Part shown: positions 8,501 through 15,633 of the stretch, one piece after another
Layout: every line of letters begins with the position of its first letter
How positions within the stretch are numbered: position 1 is the stretch's first letter
Assembly: GCA_041401985.1 (NCBI GenBank)
Contig: JAWKTE010000001.1
Span: 186,001 to 250,000, forward strand
Reading direction: 5' to 3'
Origin: JACKHA01 sp041401985
GTDB taxonomy: Bacteria > Planctomycetota > Phycisphaerae > Phycisphaerales > UBA1924
Length of the DNA: 64,000 nucleotides
Notes under the pieces: generated by a model
Database searches by the model: none
Seen by the model: only the letters and a program-made list of their open reading frames with translations
What the model was told of the DNA's origin: nothing
Translations under genes and position numbers: made by a program

Positions 8501-9286
8501 CCGCACCGCATCCCGCATCGCATCGCGCGACGGGCTGGACTTCTTGTCCGCCAGGAACACGAGGCCCTGGCCGCGGTTCGCGCTGTACGCCGCGAAGTGC
8601 TCGCCGGCCCACGCGCGGAAATCGTCCCACGTCGCCTCGAGCCGCCCCTCGCTCGCGCGGGCCGGGTTGACGTAGTGCGGGAACTTGAGGCGGTCCGGGT
8701 CGTAGAGCGACAGCACGCTGGCCTGGGCCCACGGGCTGCTCTTGCCGCGGTTGACCGGGTGCAGCGGGTTGCCCTCGATCTTCGTCGGACGCGCCTCGTG
8801 CGTCTCGACCAGCAGGCCCTCGGCCCCACCGCCCGGCAGCGTCATGCTCGTCGCGTAGTACAGCGACTTGCCGGGGATGACCTCCTCCGGCACCTCGCGC
8901 GAGTACGCCATGATGTGGTGCTCGGGGCGACGGCACCCCGGGACCGACGCCAGCCCCGCCAGCGCGAGCCCCGCGCCCATGAACTTGATGAAGTCACGCC
9001 GCGAGTCGGTCAGCAGTTCCGACGCGCCCTTCGGGAACTCGCGCTCCACGAACTCGCGGAACTCGGGCGTCTGCGAGTGCTCCTCCAGGCTCTTCCACAC
9101 CCGCTCCCCGCCGCCGGCCCCGGCCCCGGCGTGCATCCGGTGCGACCGAACCTCGCCCTCGCCCCGCGCGCCATGAACCACGCCACCGGCCGCGCGTGCG
9201 ACCGCCGCCGCGCCCACGGCGTCGTTCGAACCGGCACCGTTGCCCTTGGCGTTCTTCTTCAGCGTTGACGGGCACTGATCGCTCAT
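5504..9286 (-). CDS. actB: Alternative complex III subunit ActB, Tat-exported molybdopterin-like/iron-sulfur protein
   Basis: At 1260 residues this is the fused ActB form. An extended Tat domain comes first, with SRRDFIKFMGAG at about 95-106 followed by a lipobox-like VPGC. A molybdopterin-oxidoreductase-like domain follows; in characterised ActB it binds no molybdenum. The C-terminal ferredoxin domain has cysteine groups CTGCGACTIAC, CVHCENAPCETVC, CIGTRYCANNC and KCTYC...ACQQAC for four iron-sulfur clusters. A His/Asp/Gly-rich tract occupies about residues 1165-1204. The ATG at 9284-9286 was preferred over an upstream GTG at 9361, which would run 13 bases into actA. ActB carries electrons from the quinol site to the cytochrome subunits. 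Confidence 0.93.
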   Translation of the reverse strand: MSDQCPSTLKKNAKGNGAGSNDAVGAAAVARAAGGVVHGARGEGEVRSHRMHAGAGAGGGERVWKSLEEHSQTPEFREFVEREFPKGASELLTDSRRDFIKFMGAGLALAGLASVPGCRRPEHHIMAYSREVPEEVIPGKSLYYATSMTLPGGGAEGLLVETHEARPTKIEGNPLHPVNRGKSSPWAQASVLSLYDPDRLKFPHYVNPARASEGRLEATWDDFRAWAGEHFAAYSANRGQGLVFLADKKSSPSRDAMRDAVRAKWPAASWIEYDALGRDASVEATRLAFGRPGREVLRLASAKRIVSLDRDFLCGESGSMVYAREFAAGRRPRAPPDDMNRLYAIEPRFTMTGAAADHRWRVAPSRLTSVLVLLARAILARMDEGGTGTEARGLRAALEGLTVSGEPDVPVDALNEIAADLVAHRGEGLVVGGESLGAAALAVVHAINLALGNTGRTVGFLEMGDDEAASSMAGLAALAQMLQSRSVSTLVCLGTNPLFNAPADLGITADAFARVGATITLGVGRSETEEASTWSLNAAHELESWGDTEAIDGTIAPIQPMIAPLYEPSLSEIEFLSMLVGENRPGHEIVKQTWERRLGPGGDRRWRRALHDGMVSGSTARAMTPTAARSAVMASAAEAARAIALHAAPSSSSLDVVFFSEHLHDGRFANLPWLQELPQFGTRVVWDNPALVSPATARALGIMPEDYTRRQLPRAKMVEVTIDGRSMEIPVWILPGMADNTIALQTGFGRTACGVVGEGAGFNTFAVRSSGAAWVARGASLRKTGGTHEIVSTQNNWSIEGRDSLIRTMDLERWKRFGDKVEQREDHIYAHASQRLNMAEAMGELSHTPPNLSAYVNPYNNSIGEPSNADRVRDALGRMSPPVFAQGPQWGMTIDMSTCTGCGACTIACQSENNIPVVGKREVAKGREMTWIRVDRYYVGDSLDDPAAMTHQPIACVHCENAPCETVCPVNATVHGPQGTNDMVYNRCIGTRYCANNCPYKVRRFNFFDYAQAKFNGNWVGTEAFGNPRNINFIPPRLREQVDEITKMRNNPDVTVRGRGVMEKCTYCMQRINKARFESKLQGLEGIPEGFFQVACQQACPSEAIVFGDILNPESAVSKTRDNGRSFLLLGYLNTRPRTSHLARVNNPNPALVSAGRREEWEHDPFAHHGGHGHDDHGDGHGDGHGGGHDDGHGTDDGHGSGDGQLHTLRRIPSRASEDTGYLGSLSVLSDGVGDGIGSVSRAVGSTVQMGLTAMGGPLA

Positions 9287-9348
9287 GCTCGCTCGACTTT
9301 CTGCTTGAACCCGTTCACCAACCCATCCCAACTCAGCACTCAGCACTG

Positions 9349-10041
9349 CTAATGGTGGCACGCCCCGCAGTTCTGAGGCGGAGCCTGCCGGATCGACGCC
9401 AGCAGGTCCTGCGCCGTAACGCCCTCGTGCACACGCTGGCCCACCGGCTCGCTCATCCAGTCCTGCTCGACCCAGATCAGGTCCGTCACCTTGTCCCGTG
9501 GCACCAGGCTCGCCTCCGGGTCGCGGTGGCAGTCAAGGCACCACCCCATCGCCAGGCTGTGCGCCTGGTACACCACCGGCATCCCGATGATCTGACCGTG
9601 GCACGAGAAGCACGACACACCCGCGTTCACGTGCACATGGTGCGGGAAGTTCCGCACATAGTCCGGCAACTTGTGGATGCGGCGCCACTCGATCGACTCG
9701 TCGTTCGCGTACGCCTCGCGGATCCACGAGACCTGCTGCGTCTCCCACGCACGCAGACGCGTCTCCGCGTGGCAGCCGAAGCACGTCGCCACGTTCGGGA
9801 TGTTCGCCTCGGGCGACTCCTCGACGTGCGTGTGGCAATAGCGGCAATCCATGCCGAGTTTGCCAGCGTGGATCTGGTGGCTGAACCCCAGTTCCGGCTG
9901 GATGGGCATGTAGCCGACCTCAAAGAAGTCGGGCGTCGCCCAATACCACGTGCCAAAGACCACCGTCGCCAGCCCGCCCACCGACGCCGCCGCGCCGATC
10001 GTTGGGATCGCGTTCAGCCACTTCGGAAAGAGCACCGACAC
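9349..10041 (-). CDS. actA: Alternative complex III subunit ActA, pentaheme cytochrome c
   Basis: Five CxxCH heme sites are visible (CRYCH, CFGCH, CFSCH, CLDCH and CGACH, the last ending the protein), with one N-terminal membrane anchor around the AAASVGGLATVVFG segment. This matches ActA, the membrane-anchored pentaheme subunit. I start it at the GTG at 10039-10041 because GGGAGGAA lies five to six bases upstream; an in-frame ATG at 10087-10089 would add 16 residues without a better ribosome site. It is first in the operon, so the promoter should lie in the divergent gap shared with ctaA. Confidence 0.9.
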   Translation of the reverse strand: MSVLFPKWLNAIPTIGAAASVGGLATVVFGTWYWATPDFFEVGYMPIQPELGFSHQIHAGKLGMDCRYCHTHVEESPEANIPNVATCFGCHAETRLRAWETQQVSWIREAYANDESIEWRRIHKLPDYVRNFPHHVHVNAGVSCFSCHGQIIGMPVVYQAHSLAMGWCLDCHRDPEASLVPRDKVTDLIWVEQDWMSEPVGQRVHEGVTAQDLLASIRQAPPQNCGACHH

Positions 10042-10199
10042 GCGTTCCTCCCGCCCAAACGGGCTCGCCCCTCGCGGGGCTGGCTCCATGCCGCCGGTCG
10101 ATCGCGGCCCAACTCCAACGCCCCCGCAGCCACCCGATCCTCTGGGCCGGACACCCCCGCCCGACCCGAGGGAAGGCTAGAGTGTCCGGGAACGGGTTT

Positions 10200-10330
10200 C
10201 TGTGGGGCAGCAATTTGTCGCGTCAGACCGCATCCTGTCAAGCCCCACAGGCCGCATCTCGCCAACAGAGACCCAGTCTCAATTAGGCCCGGAACACCCT
10301 CCGGTGCCCGGCACGTCCGAGAATCTTGCC
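10200..10330. promoter_or_regulatory. Divergent gap and leader between actA and ctaA, with an inverted repeat
   Basis: The gap between the actA start and the ctaA start holds no gene. An inverted repeat TGTGGGGC/GCCCCACA brackets about 33 bases near 10200-10250, upstream of ctaA. It must contain the promoters of both the act operon and ctaA, but I see no convincing pair of -35/-10 boxes. Confidence 0.35.
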
Positions 10331-11806
10331 ATGGACGATCGACCGACCCAAGCCGCCGACTCGAATCCTGACCGAATCGTCCTCGATCAATCCCAAGCAC
10401 AACCCGATCATGGACTGGGGCACGCCGTTGTCGGGGCCTTTGCCGGGGCGACGACGGTCGGGATCGCCGCGCTGATCGTCGCGGCCCCGCAACTCCAGAT
10501 CCCGCCGATGGTTGGCGGACCGATCCTGCTGCTGGCCTGGCTCGAGTCCGCCGCTTCCAAGGCCCGACGCCTCCCCGCGGCCCGCCGCGTGCTCCTCTCG
10601 ATCGCCTCCGGCGTCGGCACCGCGCTCCTCCTTCTGATCTTCCTCGGGTCGCTGCTCGGCAGCACAGCCCCGACGGGCGAGGCCGGTGCCGAGCCCGAGA
10701 CGATCGCCAACGTACTCCGCCAGGGCGCCCCCCTGATCGTGGGTGGCGTTCTGGTCCTCGGCGCGGTGATGGGCACGCTCGGCGGCCTGATCGCCCCCCA
10801 CCTGCCCCGCCAGGGTCCGAGCCGCTGGCCCTGGGTCGCCAGACTCGCGCTCTGGACGGCGCTCGCGGCGGCCCCCCTTCTGCTGCTCGGCGGGCTGGTC
10901 ACCAGCACCGAGAGCGGGATGGCCGTGCCCGACTGGCCCGGTTCCTATGGCTGGAACATGGTGCTGTTCCCGATCGGCCTGATGAGCGAGCCGCGGGTCT
11001 TCCTCGAGCACTCGCACCGCCTGTTCGGCGTGCTCGTCGGCGTGAGCACGATCGCCACGGCCCTGGCCGTCCAGTTCTCGAGAGCCGGTCGGGCCGCGCC
11101 CAGGTCGGCCGCGATCGTCGCGTGGGCGTGCCTGGTGATGGTCATCGTGCAAGGCGTCCTGGGCGGCACACGCGTCACTGAGAACAGCCCGGCCCTGGGT
11201 GTGTTCCACGGCGTGCTCGCCCAGGTCTTCGTCACCTCCCTCGCCTGCCTGTGCGCGATGCTGCTCCCGTCGTGGCGCGATCGCTCCGTGCCTTCCCGCG
11301 GCTCGCGCCGCCTCGTCGTCGCGCTGCTCATCATGCTGCTCATCCAACTCGCGATGGGCGCGACGTTCCGCCACTTGGGCACCCGCGCCTGGCACGCGCT
11401 GGCGACCCACGTCGCGCTCGCATTCGCCATTGTGGTGGTCGCGCCGATCGCGGGCGCACGACTGGGGCGAACTGGCGAGTCGCTCAAGGGCCAGCCGCCC
11501 GCCGCACCCGGCGCGCGCCGCGCGGGCAAGGGCCTGATCCACGCCACCGGCCTGCAGTTCCTGCTCGGCTGGGGCGCGCTCGCGGGGGCGCTCATGGGCG
11601 GCGATCGCGGCCCCGTCCCGCTGCACACCCAACTCAAGTCCGCCGATCCGGTGCCGCTCTGGGAAGTCCTGCTCACCACGGCCCACCAGGCCAACGGCGC
11701 GTTGCTGCTCGTGCTGGCGGGGCTGGCGCTCGCGTGGACCTGGCCGCGACGCGGCGGCGACGCGCCCATCCCCGCGCCGACGACCACCGAACCGGCGGCG
11801 GCCTGA
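10331..11806 (+). CDS. ctaA: Heme A synthase (CtaA/Cox15 family) with an N-terminal membrane extension
   Basis: The C-terminal two thirds is a typical eight-helix heme A synthase, which oxidises heme O to heme A for cytochrome oxidase. Heme-ligand motifs are EHSHRLFG and, in the second half, THVALAF and TAHQANG. GGLVTSTESGMAVPDWPGSYG is a family signature. About 170 extra residues precede this core and contain three to four membrane helices with no known motif. The ATG at 10331 starts a plausible cytoplasmic leader; an earlier ATG at 10202 would place an inverted repeat inside the gene. Divergence from the act operon fits a joint respiratory regulon. Confidence 0.88.
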   Translation: MDDRPTQAADSNPDRIVLDQSQAQPDHGLGHAVVGAFAGATTVGIAALIVAAPQLQIPPMVGGPILLLAWLESAASKARRLPAARRVLLSIASGVGTALLLLIFLGSLLGSTAPTGEAGAEPETIANVLRQGAPLIVGGVLVLGAVMGTLGGLIAPHLPRQGPSRWPWVARLALWTALAAAPLLLLGGLVTSTESGMAVPDWPGSYGWNMVLFPIGLMSEPRVFLEHSHRLFGVLVGVSTIATALAVQFSRAGRAAPRSAAIVAWACLVMVIVQGVLGGTRVTENSPALGVFHGVLAQVFVTSLACLCAMLLPSWRDRSVPSRGSRRLVVALLIMLLIQLAMGATFRHLGTRAWHALATHVALAFAIVVVAPIAGARLGRTGESLKGQPPAAPGARRAGKGLIHATGLQFLLGWGALAGALMGGDRGPVPLHTQLKSADPVPLWEVLLTTAHQANGALLLVLAGLALAWTWPRRGGDAPIPAPTTTEPAAA

Positions 11807-11855
11807 GAGAATCAGCCGTCCGCTAACCGCACTTTCGCCGCGCCGGGCGACAGGA

Positions 11856-11873
11856 CGCGCCGGATCCGGCGCG
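11856..11873. promoter_or_regulatory. Perfect 18-bp palindrome upstream of the cupredoxin gene
   Basis: CGCGCCGGATCCGGCGCG is its own reverse complement. It lies about 50 bases after the ctaA stop and 66 bases before the next start. It could be an operator for a dimeric regulator or a hairpin; no T-run follows on either strand. Confidence 0.4.
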
Positions 11874-11939
11874 GGCCCTCGTACAATCGGCGTCCCCGAC
11901 GCGGACACGCGTCTAGACCTTGTGGAGATGGAGATCGCC

Positions 11940-12680
11940 ATGCACCGCATCAGCCTCGCCGCGCTCACCGTCGGCGTCCTTGCTGCCGCCGCCTCGGCCC
12001 AGACGACCCAACTCGCCCCCAGCGTCTTCAAGGTCGCGTCGGGTGTGGATTTCATGCTCGGGCACGACTTCAACTTCGACTACCTCTACACCTGGACCGA
12101 CTCCTCCGGCACCGTGACCGACGAGCGCGACCCGACGCTGATCCTGGTCGCGGGCCAGACCTACACGTTCATGCGCGTCTCGAGCAACCACCCGTTCGCG
12201 ATCACCGACGACACGCTGCCGATCGAGGGCGAGAACGGCTCATTCGAGCGCACCACCACCGACCCGATGGAGATCGACGACGCGACGCTCAAGCCCATCG
12301 AGATGTTCACCGCCTCGCCGGCTCCGACGACCGACCGCATCGAGTGGACGCCGGGCCTTGAGGACGTCGGCATCTACTACAACACCTGCACGGTCACCGG
12401 GCACGTCGCCATGACCGGCAAGATCAAGGTCGTGGCCCCGTGCCCCGCCGATCTGACGACCGGCGCCATCCCGGGCCAGCCCGGTTTCGGCGTGCCCAAC
12501 GGCTCGCTGACCAACGACGACTTCTTCTACTTCCTTGGCGAGTTCGCCGCGGGCAACATCGGCGTGGCCGACCTGACCACCGGTGCCGTCCCCGGCCAGC
12601 CCGGCTACGGCGCGCCCGACACGATGATCACCAACGACGACTTCTTCTATTACCTGGCGATCTTCGGCCAAGGGTGCTGA
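11940..12680 (+). CDS. Secreted cupredoxin-like protein with Gly-Cys dockerin-type tail
   Basis: The ATG at 11940 has GGAGATGGAG just upstream, so it was preferred over an ATG at 11922. A signal peptide (about residues 1-20, ending AAASAQ) leads into a beta-rich domain with possible type 1 copper ligands: His in SSNHPF and Cys, His, Met in NTCTVTGHVAMTG. The spacing is not that of plastocyanin but the order is right. Two dockerin-like repeats follow (each with TTGA.PGQPG and TNDDFFY) and the protein ends in Gly-Cys. It may be a surface-exposed electron carrier or copper protein; its place next to ctaA fits but does not prove this. Confidence 0.75.
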   Translation: MHRISLAALTVGVLAAAASAQTTQLAPSVFKVASGVDFMLGHDFNFDYLYTWTDSSGTVTDERDPTLILVAGQTYTFMRVSSNHPFAITDDTLPIEGENGSFERTTTDPMEIDDATLKPIEMFTASPAPTTDRIEWTPGLEDVGIYYNTCTVTGHVAMTGKIKVVAPCPADLTTGAIPGQPGFGVPNGSLTNDDFFYFLGEFAAGNIGVADLTTGAVPGQPGYGAPDTMITNDDFFYYLAIFGQGC

Positions 12681-12685
12681 AGGCG

Positions 12686-12723
12686 GAAGCGACGGAGAGA
12701 CGGGGCGACGGAGCGACGAAGGG
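12686..12723. repeat. Tandem 8-bp repeat, unit GCGACGGA (copy A2)
   Basis: Degenerate copies of the GCGACGRA unit begin six bases after the stop codon of the Gly-Cys-tailed cupredoxin gene. It is the same word as at 411-454 and 56694-56733, here on the plus strand. Confidence 0.75.
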
Positions 12724-12818
12724 CGTGCAATCGGCGCCTTCCGGGCCGCGAGCGCCGGCTCCCCGGGTGGTCGCGCCGATCGCCGAGCCGCCCTTGGCCC
12801 CGATACGATCCGGTCATC

Positions 12819-12902
12819 GCGGGCGTGGCGGAACTGGCAGACGCGCGGGATTTAGGTTCCCGTGGGCGAAAGCCCTTGCAGGTTCGACCCCTGTCGCCCG
12901 CA
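12819..12902 (+). tRNA. tRNA-Leu (anticodon UAG)
   Basis: The 84-base sequence folds as a class II tRNA: acceptor stem GCGGGCG/CGCCCGC, anticodon stem CGGGA/TCCCG around the loop TTTAGGT (anticodon TAG), a long variable arm TGGGCGAAAGCCC, and a T arm GCAGG-TTCGACC-CCTGT. The discriminator is A and CCA is not encoded. The long variable arm and anticodon identify it as leucine. Confidence 0.95.
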
Positions 12903-13071
12903 CTTGCTCACGACCGGGCCCGGGCGAGGCCGCCTTCCGGTGCCGCGCTGGGCGTCACCCCACGGCGTCCATCCATCGATCCGTTCCGCGGCTGGAACGA
13001 CCGGCGGACCAACTTGTCGTTTATGACGCGCCCGGTCGCGTGAGAATTCTTCACAACGACGAAACTCTCGC
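12903..13071. other. Non-coding gap between tRNA-Leu and the aminomutase promoter
   Basis: I see no gene on either strand. GC content falls towards the right end (TGAGAATTCTTCACAACGAC), as expected near a promoter. Confidence 0.5.
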
Positions 13072-13098
13072 TTGACTTGCGGCGCGTGTCGATATGAT
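13072..13098 (+). promoter_or_regulatory. Likely sigma-70-type promoter of the lysine 2,3-aminomutase cluster
   Basis: TTGACT (13072-13077) and TATGAT (13093-13098) are close to consensus with a 15-base spacer, slightly short. The local sequence is less GC-rich than its surroundings. The leader to the chosen start at 13169 would be about 60-65 bases. It could drive several genes of the 13.1-20.4 kb cluster. Confidence 0.6.
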
Positions 13099-13168
13099 CT
13101 CCGATCGTCCCGCCCGGGCACTGTGGACGCGGATCGTCCCGCCCGGATTTGCGAGGCGTCTGGAGCTC

Positions 13169-14866
13169 ATGGAGTTCCTCATGCCCGACACCGTTGCCCC
13201 CGCCCAGGCGGTGGGCACCACCCTCCCGGCCTCGATCTCCCTCCCCCAACTCAGCGACTCCTGCTCGGCCCCTGTGGGCACCGGGCAGTTCGGCGAAGGC
13301 GACGCCGAAGAGTCCGAGCCTCCCGGTAAACGGGGCGTCGGTCCCCGAACCGGCGCCCGTGAGGCGAACCTCGACAACCAAGCCACGCCGAAGGGCACGC
13401 CACGCGGCGGGACAGGATCCGCAGACGCCCCGTCGGACGCGATCCCGATGTCGCCCGGCGCCCGCGCCTTCCGCGACCGGGTCTTCCCGGGCGCGACCGA
13501 CGCCGACTGGGCCGACTGGAAGTGGCAGCTCCGCAGCCGCCTGCGCGGCCCGGAGACGCTCGAGCGGGCGTTCCACCCCACCGACGACGAGCGGCAGACC
13601 GTCGCGGAACTGGGCGACCGCCTGCCCGTGGGCATCACCCCCTACTACGCCTCGCTGATCGACCCGAACGACCCGAGCGACCCCATCCGCAAGACGATGG
13701 TCCCGGTCGCCCAGGAGTTCAAGATGGCCCCCGGCGAGCAGGCCGACCCGCTCGGCGAGGACGCCGACATGCCCGTGCCGGGGCTGGTGCACCGCTACCC
13801 GGACCGGGTGCTGTTCCTGGTCACGTCGTTCTGCGCGGTCTACTGCCGGTACTGCACCCGCTCCCGCCTGGTCGGCAAGACCGGCGAGTACCACTTCAAC
13901 ACCGCCCAGTTCGAGAAGGCCCTGGCCTACCTCCGGGCCACGCCCGAGGTCCGCGACGTGCTCATTTCGGGCGGCGACCCGCTGACGATGAACGACGACC
14001 GGCTCGACTGGCTCCTGGGCCAACTGCGGGCCATCCCCCACATCGACTTCGTCCGCATCGGCTCGAAGGTGCCGGTCGTGCTGCCCCAGCGCATCACCCC
14101 GGCCTTCTGCGCCATGCTCAAGAAGCACAAGCCGTGGATGAGCATCCACTTCATGCACCCGCGCGAGGTGACGCCCGAGGTCGCCGAGGCGTGCGGGCGG
14201 CTGGTCGACGCCGGCGTGCCCCTGGGCAGCCAGACGGTGCTGACCGCCGGGGTGAACGACGACCCGGCGACCATGAAGGAACTGATGCACCGCCTGCTCA
14301 AGGCCCGCGTCCGCCCGTACTACATCTACCAGTGCGACCCCATCCCCGGTTCGGCCCACTTCCGCGTGCCGGTCGAGAAGGGCCTCGAGATCATCGAGGC
14401 CCTCCGCGGGCACACCACCGGCTACGCGGTGCCCACGTTCGTGATCGACGGGCCCGGCGGCGGGGGCAAGATCCCGCTCATGCCCAACTACGTCCTGGGA
14501 CGCGACGGCGACGACATCGTCCTGCGGAACTACTCGGGCAAGGTGTTCCGGTACCCCGACCCGAGGCCGCAGGAGGCTCCCGTCATTGAGACCCGGACGC
14601 TGCCGGTCGAGGTCGCGGTCGGCGCCTCGGCCCCGGAGCCGGTGCTGGTTGGGGTGCACTCCAACGGCAACGGCACAAACGGGCACCACCGAAACGGGGA
14701 CCACGCGATCGGGAACGGGGCCAACGGGCACGCGAACGGCCACACCAACGGCGCTTCCAAGGGCCGTCGGAATGGCCAGGCGAATGGCAACGGTCACGCC
14801 AATGGGCACGCCAACGGGAACGCCAACGGCCAAGCCAAGCGCGGCCGCAAGCCGAGCGGGGCCTGA
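13169..14866 (+). CDS. kamA: Lysine 2,3-aminomutase (KamA/AblA family radical SAM enzyme)
   Basis: The enzyme converts L-lysine to L-beta-lysine using S-adenosylmethionine, a 4Fe-4S cluster and pyridoxal phosphate. The cluster motif CAVYCRYC is at about 222-229 and the PLP region is GGGGKIPLMPNYV. Both Asp residues that hold the substrate side chain in the clostridial enzyme appear kept (YQCDPIPG and VIDGPGGGGK), which favours lysine over glutamate. I start at 13169 (565 residues) because GGAG lies six bases upstream; ATG 13181 is also possible, while ATG 13094 overlaps the promoter. The last 70 or so residues form an unusual Asn/Gly/His/Ala-rich low-complexity tail. First gene of the cluster. 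Confidence 0.88.
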   Translation: MEFLMPDTVAPAQAVGTTLPASISLPQLSDSCSAPVGTGQFGEGDAEESEPPGKRGVGPRTGAREANLDNQATPKGTPRGGTGSADAPSDAIPMSPGARAFRDRVFPGATDADWADWKWQLRSRLRGPETLERAFHPTDDERQTVAELGDRLPVGITPYYASLIDPNDPSDPIRKTMVPVAQEFKMAPGEQADPLGEDADMPVPGLVHRYPDRVLFLVTSFCAVYCRYCTRSRLVGKTGEYHFNTAQFEKALAYLRATPEVRDVLISGGDPLTMNDDRLDWLLGQLRAIPHIDFVRIGSKVPVVLPQRITPAFCAMLKKHKPWMSIHFMHPREVTPEVAEACGRLVDAGVPLGSQTVLTAGVNDDPATMKELMHRLLKARVRPYYIYQCDPIPGSAHFRVPVEKGLEIIEALRGHTTGYAVPTFVIDGPGGGGKIPLMPNYVLGRDGDDIVLRNYSGKVFRYPDPRPQEAPVIETRTLPVEVAVGASAPEPVLVGVHSNGNGTNGHHRNGDHAIGNGANGHANGHTNGASKGRRNGQANGNGHANGHANGNANGQAKRGRKPSGA

Positions 14867-14869
14867 CCC

Positions 14870-15481
14870 ATGCCCGACAACCCCACCCAAGCCACCCCGG
14901 ACGGGGAAGTGCATCCCTGCGCCCGCTGTGCGACCATGCAGCGGACCTGCTGCCAGCGGACCGAGATCCTCATCACCACCGGCGACATCGCCCGCATCGC
15001 GGCCTACACGGGCCGGACCGACTTCTGGTCCCTCCGACGCCCGGAGGACGAGGAATACCTCGAGCACGACCCGGACGATCCGAACTGGCAACGCTACACG
15101 GTCGACGAGCAAGGCCGACGGCGGATGCTGCTCCGCAAGGACAACGGCGACTGCATGTACCTGGGCAAGGCCGGCTGCGTGCTGCCCGTCGAGGTCCGAC
15201 CGCTGATCTGCCGCCTGTACCCGTTCGCGTTCAACGAGGCCGGCATAACGGGCATCGACGACCACTACTGCCCGACCAAGGTACTGCTGGCAAACAAGCC
15301 CAAGGCAACGATGCTGACCGTTCTCGGCATGGACCCGCGCGACGGCGAACGCTGGCGGCGCACGCTCTACCAGGAACTCCGCGAGCAGCACGAGCGGGCC
15401 CATGGCCAGGCCGGTGGACCAGCGCACGACGCGCCAACACCCGAGGTGCCCCCGAGGCACGAGCGCGTGCCGTCGACCTGA
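14870..15481 (+). CDS. YkgJ-like cysteine cluster protein
   Basis: The 203-residue protein starts three bases after the aminomutase stop. Near the N-terminus it has CARCATMQRTCC, and further on GDCMYL, AGCVLPVE, RPLICRLYPF and a late Cys, the pattern of the YkgJ/UPF0153 family, whose cysteines are thought to bind zinc or an iron-sulfur cluster. The family has no assigned reaction. Tight coupling to kamA suggests a helper role in the same pathway, for example cofactor maturation, but that is inference. The C-terminal 30 residues are disordered and Pro/His-rich. Confidence 0.8.
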   Translation: MPDNPTQATPDGEVHPCARCATMQRTCCQRTEILITTGDIARIAAYTGRTDFWSLRRPEDEEYLEHDPDDPNWQRYTVDEQGRRRMLLRKDNGDCMYLGKAGCVLPVEVRPLICRLYPFAFNEAGITGIDDHYCPTKVLLANKPKATMLTVLGMDPRDGERWRRTLYQELREQHERAHGQAGGPAHDAPTPEVPPRHERVPST

Positions 15482-15633
15482 TCACTCGGAGCCGATTCCG
15501 TGGGGCGGAAACGCCCCGCGCGGCGTGGAATCCTGGCCGGTGGGCGTGGAAGTGGGCGTGTGGGCGATCGGGCTTCTCCCCGGTCGAATTGCGGCGGTGA
15601 GGACGCGGGAGAGCCCCGCGGAGGGTTCGAGCC

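Noticed and set aside
13169..14866. Glutamate 2,3-aminomutase instead of lysine 2,3-aminomutase
   Set aside because: Both side-chain-binding Asp positions of the lysine enzyme appear kept; not excluded without an alignment.
12908..15460. Long minus-strand frame across lysine 2,3-aminomutase
   Set aside because: Antisense shadow; the plus-strand gene has clear catalytic motifs.
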